From contig NZ_HE610986.1 of assembly GCF_000285535.1 (NCBI RefSeq), positions 955,915 through 1,019,914 on the forward strand: 64,000 nt of DNA, read 5' to 3'. This document shows positions 36,145 to 43,568 of this stretch, one piece after another (within the stretch, counting starts at the first letter, position 1; each line of letters starts with the position of its first letter). The notes beneath the pieces were generated by a model that saw only the letters and a program-made list of their open reading frames with translations, was not told the origin of the DNA and did no database searches. Both the position numbers and the translations under genes were made by a program. This DNA comes from Bacillus timonensis. GTDB taxonomy: Bacteria; Bacillota; Bacilli; Bacillales; Bacillaceae_L.

Positions 36145-36288
36145 ATGTCTACTAAGAAAAACCTTGTCGGCCAATCAAATCATAGCCAATACAAGGTTGC
36201 TAAGGGCCCAAAGGCAAGAGAATCTGGCTATGAAGCAAGCTATGAGTACACATCTGGGAATGAAGTAGGGGAGTCAGAAAAGAAATAA
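36145..36288 (+). CDS. Small hydrophilic protein, probable spore protein
   Basis: A 47-aa frame beginning MSTKKNLVGQSNHSQYKVAK and ending in NEVGESEKK. GGGAGGG lies 7 nt upstream of the ATG. Composition is rich in Lys, Ser, Tyr and Glu with no hydrophobic segment. Its closeness to the SASP gene (17 bp) and composition suggest a minor spore protein, but the family is not recognised. A palindrome immediately follows. Confidence 0.65.
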   Translation: MSTKKNLVGQSNHSQYKVAKGPKARESGYEASYEYTSGNEVGESEKK

Positions 36289-36295
36289 CGTTAAT

Positions 36296-36326
36296 AACCC
36301 CTATGTCTCAACCAGACATAGGGGTC
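36296..36326. terminator. Stem-loop between the SASP unit and the glucosidase gene
   Basis: ACCCCTATGTCT (36297-36308) and AGACATAGGGGT (36314-36325), a perfect 12-bp stem with a 5-nt loop and only a weak T-tract on either strand. Confidence 0.7.
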
Positions 36327-36337
36327 TCTACTCAAAC

Positions 36338-37999
36338 TTACGCCAAGCGGTATACTCTCGCTTCATACGGGCGTAATTCAATTGTATCTGAAGCATCGTG
36401 GGCTTCAACTTGATAATTTGTCAGCATCAACGCATCATGCTTAAATTCTTGATTTGGTACATTGCAAGCCGCATTCGCACCAGACAAGTTCGTTACAACA
36501 ATCACTTTTTCCTCACCAAGTGTTCGTGTATATACATAAAGTTGCGGATTTTCCTCTAGTAACAAATCATAAACACCATACGTGAATACCTTATGATTCT
36601 TTTTCAGAGCAATCATTTTTTTATAAAAATGGAGTACAGAATCCTCATCAGCCAATTGCTTCTCAACGTTGATTTCCACAAAGTTTGGATTTACTCCCAT
36701 CCAAGGCTTGCCTGTTGTAAAACCAGCATTTTCTGCACTAGACCATTGCATTGGAGTACGGGAGTTATCACGACTTGTTGCCCAAATAGTCTCCATAATG
36801 GATTCGTGAGAGACTCCTTCACTGCGCTTTTCTCTATAAAGATTTTTCGTTGCAACGTCGTTATATTCATCAATTGTCTGGAACTCAACATTGGTCATCC
36901 CAAGCTCTTGACCTTGATAAATAAATGGAGTCCCTTGCATAAAGAAATACATCGTGCCAAGGGCTGTTGCACTTTCCTTCCAAAACTCTTTATCATTTCC
37001 CCACTTGGAAACAACGCGAGTCTGGTCATGATTTTCAATGAACAATGCATTCCAACCCATATTTTCTAAGCCCTTTTGCCATCTCGTAAGGACTTTTTTG
37101 AGTCCAATGACATCAAGTTCTTGTTTCGCTTCATCCCAAAGACCTAAATGTTCAAACTGGAATACCATATTAAACTTTCCATTTTCCTCGCTAACCCATT
37201 CATCGGCGTCATCTGCGCTGACACCATTTGCCTCGCCAACGGTCATTATATCGTATTTTGCAAACGTTTCTTCTTTTAATTCCCGTAAAAATTCTTGAAT
37301 TCCTGGGCGATTCATATGACCATCAAAGGATGGAACATATTTTAAGCCATTTGGATTTGGCATATCAGGGAAGCCTGGAAGCTTTTTAATATGGCTGATG
37401 GCATCAACACGGAAACCGTCAATTCCTTTGTCTAACCACCAGTTGATCATTTGATACAATTCACTACGAACCTCTTTGTTTTCCCAATTCAAATCAGGCT
37501 GTTTTCTTGAGAATATATGCATATAGTATTGGCCCGTTTCCTCATCGAGTTCCCAAGCAGGACCACTAAAAATACTTTCCCAGTTATTTGGAGCTTTTCC
37601 GTCTTTTCCGTCACACCAAATATACCAATCACGCTTTGGATTATCTTTTGAAGAACGAGATTCGATAAACCAAGGATGCTCGTCACTTGTATGGTTGATA
37701 ACCAAGTCAACTATCAGCTTCATTCCACGCTTATGTGTCTCCTCTAAAAGCGCATCAAAATCGGCCATCGTTCCAAAGTCAGCCATAATATCCTGATAAT
37801 CACTGATATCATACCCATTATCATCATTTGGTGATTTGTAGACAGGGCAAATCCAAATGACATCAATCCCAAGGTCTCTTACATAGTCCAATTTCGAAAT
37901 GATGCCTTGTAAATCACCAATTCCATCACCATTAGAATCCATAAAGCTTCTTGGATAAATCTGATAAGCGACGGCTTCCTTCCACCATACTTGTTTCAT
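36338..37999 (-). CDS. malL: Oligo-1,6-glucosidase / alpha-glucosidase (GH13)
   Basis: Cytoplasmic GH13 alpha-glucosidase (553 aa) that hydrolyses isomaltose/maltose-type oligosaccharides. Conserved regions: MKLIVDLVINHTSDEHPWF (region I), GFRVDAISHI with the nucleophile Asp, MTVGEANGV with the acid/base Glu and IENHDQTR with the transition-state Asp. The start at 37999 follows AGAGGAT. It is the last gene of malE-malF-malG-lacI-glucosidase, so it probably degrades the imported maltodextrins. The exact linkage preference cannot be settled by eye. Confidence 0.9.
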   Translation of the reverse strand: MKQVWWKEAVAYQIYPRSFMDSNGDGIGDLQGIISKLDYVRDLGIDVIWICPVYKSPNDDNGYDISDYQDIMADFGTMADFDALLEETHKRGMKLIVDLVINHTSDEHPWFIESRSSKDNPKRDWYIWCDGKDGKAPNNWESIFSGPAWELDEETGQYYMHIFSRKQPDLNWENKEVRSELYQMINWWLDKGIDGFRVDAISHIKKLPGFPDMPNPNGLKYVPSFDGHMNRPGIQEFLRELKEETFAKYDIMTVGEANGVSADDADEWVSEENGKFNMVFQFEHLGLWDEAKQELDVIGLKKVLTRWQKGLENMGWNALFIENHDQTRVVSKWGNDKEFWKESATALGTMYFFMQGTPFIYQGQELGMTNVEFQTIDEYNDVATKNLYREKRSEGVSHESIMETIWATSRDNSRTPMQWSSAENAGFTTGKPWMGVNPNFVEINVEKQLADEDSVLHFYKKMIALKKNHKVFTYGVYDLLLEENPQLYVYTRTLGEEKVIVVTNLSGANAACNVPNQEFKHDALMLTNYQVEAHDASDTIELRPYEARVYRLA

Positions 38000-38132
38000 T
38001 TTTGTATCCTCTTTTCTTCTTTCGTTTCTACTCAAAAATTTACTATAAATAAGAAATTTTTCAACTAATATTCTAGTATACGCGCAAATCGTAGAGTGCT
38101 CCAGTAAAAGTAACTACCATTACCTACCATTC

Positions 38133-39152
38133 TTACTTAATCCGTACACACGACTTTCGTTCAATTAACTTAGCCGGTATCGTAATTCGTTTCGGTAGTA
38201 CATTCGGATTTTTCACTTTTTCTAGTAAGCAGCTTGCACCTTCCATTCCAAGCTGAAATATATCAATATCCACTGAGGTGAGGGGAGGCTTTGAGTATTC
38301 GGCAAGGAGCACATTGTTGAAGCTAGCAATCGAAACATCCTCTGGGACTCGAATATTCATTTCTTCTAAATGACTCATTAGTTCAATCGCAATGAAGTCA
38401 TCCGTACACACTAATGCAGAAGGAGGTTCAACCAATTTTATAAAAGACTCGATAGCTTCTTTTCCTACACTAAGCGTGCTTTTATGGATAATGTAGTCTT
38501 CATTAAAAGGAATGCCTGCTTCACGAAGCGCTTGTTTGTACCCCTCCATCCGGTCCAACATAAAGACAAAGTCACCGTCAAAACCGACAAACGCAATTTT
38601 GGTATGACCTAAATCAATTAAATGGTCTGTGACGACCTTTGTAATGTATATATTGTCATTGTCGACATGTGTGATGCGTTCTGCCCCAAGGGCGGGTCGA
38701 CCGATTACGGTAAACGGAAAATCGATTTCTTGTAAATATTTAATCAGACGATCATCAGTCCGAGAATAGAGTAAAATCAAGCCATCGACACGTCGACCTT
38801 GAACCATCCCAACAACTTCCTGAAAGATTTCATCTTCAGTCCCAGCAGTTGATAGATAGATGCCGTACTTATGCTCCCGCGCTTGTACGCTGATCCCTCT
38901 AATCACTTCTGGGAAAAAGGGGTCTTGGAGCACATGGGATGCTGAGAAAGGTGTCACTATCCCAATTGTATTCGTACTTTTCACCGCTAAGCTACGAGCT
39001 GTAAAATTAGGGTGATACCCTAGTTTTTCCATCGCTTCTCGTACGCGTATTTTTGTTTCTTCACTAATTCGAGGGTTATTTGCAATGACCCTTGAGACAG
39101 TAGAAGGCGATACATTAGCCTCTTTAGCAACATCCTTAATCGTAATAGCCAT
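38133..39152 (-). CDS. LacI-family regulator (MalR-like)
   Basis: A 339-aa repressor: N-terminal helix-turn-helix and hinge (TIKDVAKEANVSPSTVSRVI, RSLAVKSTNTIG) and a periplasmic-binding-like sensor domain. GGAGGG precedes the ATG. It lies between malG and the glucosidase gene and probably controls the whole operon in response to maltodextrins. LacI-type half-sites (GTTGC/GCAAAC) are clustered upstream of malE at 42640-42685. Confidence 0.9.
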   Translation of the reverse strand: MAITIKDVAKEANVSPSTVSRVIANNPRISEETKIRVREAMEKLGYHPNFTARSLAVKSTNTIGIVTPFSASHVLQDPFFPEVIRGISVQAREHKYGIYLSTAGTEDEIFQEVVGMVQGRRVDGLILLYSRTDDRLIKYLQEIDFPFTVIGRPALGAERITHVDNDNIYITKVVTDHLIDLGHTKIAFVGFDGDFVFMLDRMEGYKQALREAGIPFNEDYIIHKSTLSVGKEAIESFIKLVEPPSALVCTDDFIAIELMSHLEEMNIRVPEDVSIASFNNVLLAEYSKPPLTSVDIDIFQLGMEGASCLLEKVKNPNVLPKRITIPAKLIERKSCVRIK

Positions 39153-39212
39153 ACATACCCTCCAAAAACCGTGTTCTATTTAAAAGGGGCAAGACCCCTT
39201 GATTATCCATAT

Positions 39213-40034
39213 TTATTTTACAGAGCCTTCTGCAATTCCCTTGATAATGTGTTTTTGCATGAAGAAGTACACAAGAATCACTGGAATAATTGCTAACGTT
39301 AAACCAGCAAGAGCCAAATGCCATTGTTTCGTATATTGACCAAAGAAGAAGAACATCTTCAGTGGAATCGTGTGCATTCCTTCTTGGTTAATAACAAGAG
39401 ATGGTAATAGATAGTCATTCCAAATCCAAATAATATTTAAAATGGCTACTGTCACTGATATTGGCTTTAGCATTGGGAAAATAATGTGCCAAAAGATTTG
39501 CCATCTGTTTGCGCCATCAATTGTGGCTGCCTCATCTAATGATTTTGAAATTCCTTGTAAGGATCCATGATATAAGAAAATTGATAAACTACTACCAAAG
39601 CCAAGATACATAAAGATAATTCCAAATCGATTTAACAAGTCCATTTTACCAAATAATGATACCAAAGGAATCATAACTGATTGAAATGGAATTAACATAG
39701 CTGCGATAAAAAGGAAGAAAACCAGACCACTGACTTTTCCTTTGCGACGATTTAAAGCATATGCTGCCATTGAAGAAAATAGAATAATGACCGCCACTCC
39801 TAATACTGTAATTAGTACGGAATTAAAGAATGTACGGATAAAATCAAGCTCTTCAAATGCTTGAACATAGTTATCAAATGTAAAAACATCCGGTAACTTT
39901 AGAGTATCTGTAAAAATTTCACGTTTTGTTTTAAATGAGTTTACAATCATCAAATAGAAAGGGGAGAGCCAAATTAAGCCAAGTACAATGCCTAGTATTT
40001 CAAGCAAATATAATTTTCTTTTTTTACTTTTCAT
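39213..40034 (-). CDS. Maltodextrin ABC transporter permease (MalG-type)
   Basis: A 273-aa permease with six predicted helices. The EAA loop DEAATIDGANRWQIFWHIIFPMLKP contacts the ATPase. The ATG overlaps the upstream permease stop (TAATG), showing tight coupling. No ATPase gene is present; in Bacillus such carbohydrate importers commonly share the MsmX ATPase encoded elsewhere. Confidence 0.93.
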   Translation of the reverse strand: MKSKKRKLYLLEILGIVLGLIWLSPFYLMIVNSFKTKREIFTDTLKLPDVFTFDNYVQAFEELDFIRTFFNSVLITVLGVAVIILFSSMAAYALNRRKGKVSGLVFFLFIAAMLIPFQSVMIPLVSLFGKMDLLNRFGIIFMYLGFGSSLSIFLYHGSLQGISKSLDEAATIDGANRWQIFWHIIFPMLKPISVTVAILNIIWIWNDYLLPSLVINQEGMHTIPLKMFFFFGQYTKQWHLALAGLTLAIIPVILVYFFMQKHIIKGIAEGSVK

Positions 40035-40894
40035 TACATCTCGACCTCCCGTTTCTTATTGATATAAACTTGTGTTAAAGAAATAGCCGCTACGATTAGG
40101 AAGAAAATAATCGCTTTTGCTTGTCCGTATGCATAATTGTTTTCTGAGAACGCTGTTTTAAAAATTTCCATTGCCACCATTTGTGTTGAATTATACGGGC
40201 CACCGCCTGTTAAACTTAGGTTTTGGTCATAAAGCTTAAATGTATTCGATAAAGTTAAAAACAAACTAACTGTAAAAGCTGGTGCGACAAGAGGGAAAGT
40301 GACATTTTTAAAACGCTGGAAGCTATTTGCTCCGTCAATTTCCGCAGCTTCAAGTAATTCCTGCGGAACACTTTCAAGGTAGGAAATGTAGATAATCATG
40401 ATATATCCAGCCATTTGCCAGCTCATGAGAATGACCATTGCCCAGAAACCAGTTGTATCAGTTGATAACCAGCCTTTAAAAGCAGCAATTCCAGTTAAAT
40501 CACCAATACTTGAAAATACTTTCATGAAAATAAATTGCCAGATGAAACCGAGGATAAGTCCTCCAATTAAGTTCGGCATAAAAAAGATGGTACGCAAAAG
40601 ATTGTTTGTTTTAAGCTTTTGTGTAACAAGTAAAGCTAAAGAAAGTCCGAAAAAATTAATTAAGAAAATGGACACGACTGAGAATTTGACTGTAAACCAG
40701 AGGGAGTCCATGAATTCTTTATCATGAATTAACTTTTGATAATGTTCGAGGCCGACAAACTCGGTAATTTTGATTCCATTCCAGTCTGTAAAAGAGTAAT
40801 AAGTTCCAAAAAGAAGTGGTACGATTACGACAACACCAAGTGCTAGTAACGTTGGGGCTAAAAATAACCAATACCATAGATTCCGGTTTCGCAT
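40034..40894 (-). CDS. Maltodextrin ABC transporter permease (MalF-type)
   Basis: A 286-aa permease with six helices, shorter than enteric MalF and typical of Gram-positive MalF. EAA loop LEAAEIDGANSFQRFKNVTFPLVAP is intact. AGGAGG lies upstream of the ATG. It is separated from malE by 275 bp that include a repeat element. Confidence 0.93.
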   Translation of the reverse strand: MRNRNLWYWLFLAPTLLALGVVVIVPLLFGTYYSFTDWNGIKITEFVGLEHYQKLIHDKEFMDSLWFTVKFSVVSIFLINFFGLSLALLVTQKLKTNNLLRTIFFMPNLIGGLILGFIWQFIFMKVFSSIGDLTGIAAFKGWLSTDTTGFWAMVILMSWQMAGYIMIIYISYLESVPQELLEAAEIDGANSFQRFKNVTFPLVAPAFTVSLFLTLSNTFKLYDQNLSLTGGGPYNSTQMVAMEIFKTAFSENNYAYGQAKAIIFFLIVAAISLTQVYINKKREVEM

Positions 40895-41003
40895 AGTATA
40901 ATTCCTCCAATTCTCGAAAGCCGCAAAACATCATATGAGTCAGAGCTAAGTTAAAAAGAAAACAAAGCAACGATTTGCTGCCTTGTTTTCGATTGTTAAT
41001 AAG

Positions 41004-41153
41004 TGTTCAAAAAGGTGGATGAAAAGGACCAAGAGGTTTCAGGTGGCTGAGCTTTGAGCAACGGAACGTATGCCATTAATACGTGAGGAGCGGAAAAGCA
41101 AGCCAACAAAGAAATTCGATTTGTCATTTTCACCGTACTTTTTGAAAATCCTC
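41004..41153. repeat. MITE-like element R1b, short copy
   Basis: Begins TGTTCAAAAAGG and ends CTTTTTGAAAATCC. It shares several blocks with R1a (17543-17808), such as CGGAACGTATG, TTAATACGTGAG, AAAGCAAGCCAAC and AAATTCGAT, but lacks the middle. It sits between malE and malF in the transcript, where it could form a stem that lowers read-through or protects malE mRNA. Confidence 0.72.
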
Positions 41154-41169
41154 TCAAAGGTTTTACCTA

Positions 41170-42471
41170 TTATTTTCTTGAATCTTCCCAAGCCTTTTGA
41201 GATTCCTTCACAAGGTCATCCCAGCTCATTTCACCGCTGATGTATTTTTGAATGTTTACACCAAGCTGTTGCTCTCCCCAACCAGTTGGGTAGCCCATGA
41301 ACACCCAAGGAATTGTTTTTCCTTCAGTTGCATATTCGTACACTGCTTTACCTAGTGGATCAGAAACTTTTGAAGCATCAAATCCTTCATAAGCAGGAAT
41401 AAATTTAAAGTCTTCTAATACAACTGTTTTACCTTCTTCAGAAGTATATAACCAATCTAAGAAGTCTTTTGCAGCTTTTACTTCTGCATCATCTTTGTTG
41501 CTGTTTACAGCCCAGTACATTGGAATACCAACTGGGATTGAATCTTCTTTGTAGCCTTCAACCGGAATTGGTAGAATACCTACACCATTGGTTGCTAGTT
41601 CTTCATCAATACCTGCGATTGAACCATATACCCAGTTACCTTGTTGAATCATTGCTACACGACCAGTTGAGAATAACTCTTCAACTTGCATTGCATAATC
41701 TAAGCTAACAGTTGGTTGAACAGAATATTCATTTTGTAAATCTAGTACTTTCTTGAATGCGTCTCCATATTTAAAATCTACAGATTTAGAATCGAATGTT
41801 CCTAAAACATTTCCTTCAAACTCAGGAGATAAGAATGCGTTTGATAAGTGTAAGCCTGTCACCCATTTTTCTTTACCAGGTAGGGCAAATACACCTTCTA
41901 AACCTAACTCATCTTTCTTGCTGTCTAATGTTTTAACCGCTTCTTCTAAAGCAGCATAAGTTGTAATCTCTTCTGGATTAATTCCAGCTTTTTCAAATAC
42001 AGCCGTATTGTAGATTAACCCGTATCCTTCTTGGTTAAAAGGAAGTCCTAATACTTTTCCATCTTTTGAAACACCTTCAAGAGTTCCTTCTAAAGCAGCA
42101 CCAGCAGCAGCTGTGTCAGAAAGGTCCGCTAAACTATCAGTCCAGTCAGCAACATCTTGAGGTCCACCGATATTATAAATTGTTGGTTCTTCACCTGAAG
42201 CAAACTTTGAACGAAGGGCAGCACCGTAATCTTCTCCGCCACCAACAGTTGTAATATTGATTTTCACATCACCATGTGATTCCTCGTATTGCTTAGCAAC
42301 TGCTTCAAATTGATCCTTAAATTCTACCTTGAATTGAAAGATATCTACCGTTGTTTTTGAACCGCTTTCATTTTCACTAGACTTTTCTCCATCTGAAGAA
42401 CATCCTACAAGAGCAACACTTATAAGGAATAAGAGCGCCATTACTGCAGGAAAAAGTTTCTTTGCTTTCAT
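41170..42471 (-). CDS. Maltodextrin-binding lipoprotein (MalE-type)
   Basis: Extracellular solute-binding protein (433 aa) with a lipoprotein signal: Lys-rich N-terminus, hydrophobic core and lipobox ALVGC with Cys24 as the lipidated residue. A Ser/Glu-rich linker follows, then the family-1 binding domain with AAAKDFLDWLYTSEEGK-type motifs. It is the first gene of the maltodextrin operon. The assignment to malto-oligosaccharides rests mainly on the linked alpha-glucosidase and regulator. Confidence 0.88.
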   Translation of the reverse strand: MKAKKLFPAVMALLFLISVALVGCSSDGEKSSENESGSKTTVDIFQFKVEFKDQFEAVAKQYEESHGDVKINITTVGGGEDYGAALRSKFASGEEPTIYNIGGPQDVADWTDSLADLSDTAAAGAALEGTLEGVSKDGKVLGLPFNQEGYGLIYNTAVFEKAGINPEEITTYAALEEAVKTLDSKKDELGLEGVFALPGKEKWVTGLHLSNAFLSPEFEGNVLGTFDSKSVDFKYGDAFKKVLDLQNEYSVQPTVSLDYAMQVEELFSTGRVAMIQQGNWVYGSIAGIDEELATNGVGILPIPVEGYKEDSIPVGIPMYWAVNSNKDDAEVKAAKDFLDWLYTSEEGKTVVLEDFKFIPAYEGFDASKVSDPLGKAVYEYATEGKTIPWVFMGYPTGWGEQQLGVNIQKYISGEMSWDDLVKESQKAWEDSRK

Positions 42472-42640
42472 GATAAAACCCCCATTTGTTCATTTTGATA
42501 GGAAGGAACCGTTGCACATGTTTAGGAAACCGATTGCATAAACTTGGATGTTTATGTCGAAAACAGGAAAAATATCGTCTTCTTTTTTAAACACTTTTCC
42601 TTTTCCAAAAAGTATATATTGTTGATATAATTGTGTTTTT
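42472..42640. other. Leader of the maltodextrin operon
   Basis: About 170 bp of AT-rich leader with two isolated LacI-type half-sites (GTTGCACATG at about 42513, GATTGCATAAAC at about 42529). No gene seen. Confidence 0.4.
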
Positions 42641-42643
42641 TCA

Positions 42644-42684
42644 TTGTTGCATTACATTGCGCACAGTTGCGCAAACGGTTGCAT
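42644..42684. promoter_or_regulatory. LacI/MalR-type operator cluster
   Basis: GCAAACGGTTGC (about 42671-42682) is a near-perfect LacI-family palindrome with the central CG. TTGCGC and TTGCAT half-sites stand beside it. It lies about 200 bp upstream of malE. It departs from the catabolite-response consensus at three positions, so MalR is the better guess than CcpA. Confidence 0.55.
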
Positions 42685-42851
42685 TCCTCTTACAAGATTT
42701 ATCTTAGCATGGGCTAAAAAGAATTACAACAAAAAATTTAATCGTTTTCATTTTTCTTTTTCCTCCATTAATAACTTGTTAGGTAAAGCTAATCATTAGT
42801 AATACTTGCAATGGCGTTTATGATGTGATATATTACTTGTTGTGAATTAAA

Positions 42852-42874
42852 TGACCAGATTTCTCAATTGGTCA
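42852..42874. promoter_or_regulatory. TetR-type operator upstream of its own gene
   Basis: TGACCA-N11-TGGTCA, 26 bp before the GTG start of the TetR gene. A second site with the same spacing lies at 43522-43544. Confidence 0.65.
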
Positions 42875-42900
42875 TATTACGTAAAATGGAGTGATTGAAG

Positions 42901-43473
42901 GTGGCAATTGATAGAAGACAACTCATCATTGAAGCTGCTACTAAATCTTTCTCTTTATTCGGGTACAAAGCGACTACAATGGATCAGGTTGCGAAACTTG
43001 CGAACGTTGGAAAAGGCACAATCTATACCTTCTTTAAAAACAAAGAGGAATTATTTGATGAAATCATCAGTACTCTCATTCGAGATATGAAGGTTGTAGC
43101 GGAAGAAGCAATGGATAAAAACAGCACTTTTTATGAAAATGCACATCGGGTGCTCTTTCAATTGCTCGAATTTCGTAAGTCCCATCAATTAACAATCAAG
43201 CTTTTTCAGGAAGAAAGAGATATCGGGACACAGGCTGTTGTCGAAGTTGTTCAACGCGTCGAACAGGCCATCATTAATTATATGAAGGGCATCATTCAAG
43301 AAGCTATCGACCGTGATGAGATAAAGCCTTGCAATCCTGAAATTACAGCTTTTGTCATGTTAAAGCTTTATGTTTCGTTAATTTTTGACTGGGAACGAAA
43401 CCACGAACCATTAGAAAAAGAAGAAATCTCAGATTTATTTAAGCTTTATTTTTTCAATGGACTAGAAAAATAA
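42901..43473 (+). CDS. TetR-family regulator of yhgE (YhgD-like)
   Basis: A 190-aa TetR repressor. The helix-turn-helix spans about 8-53 (IIEAATKSFSLFGYKATTMD, GKGTIYTFFKNKEELFDEI). The C-terminal part is a helical ligand-binding/dimer domain. The GTG at 42901 has GGAGTG upstream with normal spacing; a TTG at 42895 is too close. The yhgE gene follows 95 bp later, and both have TGACCA-type operators, so control of yhgE and itself is likely. Confidence 0.85.
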   Translation: MAIDRRQLIIEAATKSFSLFGYKATTMDQVAKLANVGKGTIYTFFKNKEELFDEIISTLIRDMKVVAEEAMDKNSTFYENAHRVLFQLLEFRKSHQLTIKLFQEERDIGTQAVVEVVQRVEQAIINYMKGIIQEAIDRDEIKPCNPEITAFVMLKLYVSLIFDWERNHEPLEKEEISDLFKLYFFNGLEK

Positions 43474-43521
43474 ACTTGCCTAGGGTCCTCGGTTTGAGTA
43501 CCCATCTTATTTGGTTAAAAA

Positions 43522-43544
43522 TGACCAAATGAATAAAATAGTCA
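43522..43544. promoter_or_regulatory. TetR-type operator upstream of yhgE
   Basis: TGACCA-N11-TAGTCA, matching the site at 42852 in left half and spacing with one changed base in the right half. TTGGT just upstream makes an overlapping inverted pair with ACCAA. Confidence 0.55.
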
Positions 43545-43568
43545 ATTATTAAATTAGGAGGTTTTATT

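Noticed and set aside
42664-42684. Catabolite response element (cre)
   Set aside because: Departs from the cre consensus at three positions; fits a LacI/MalR palindrome better.
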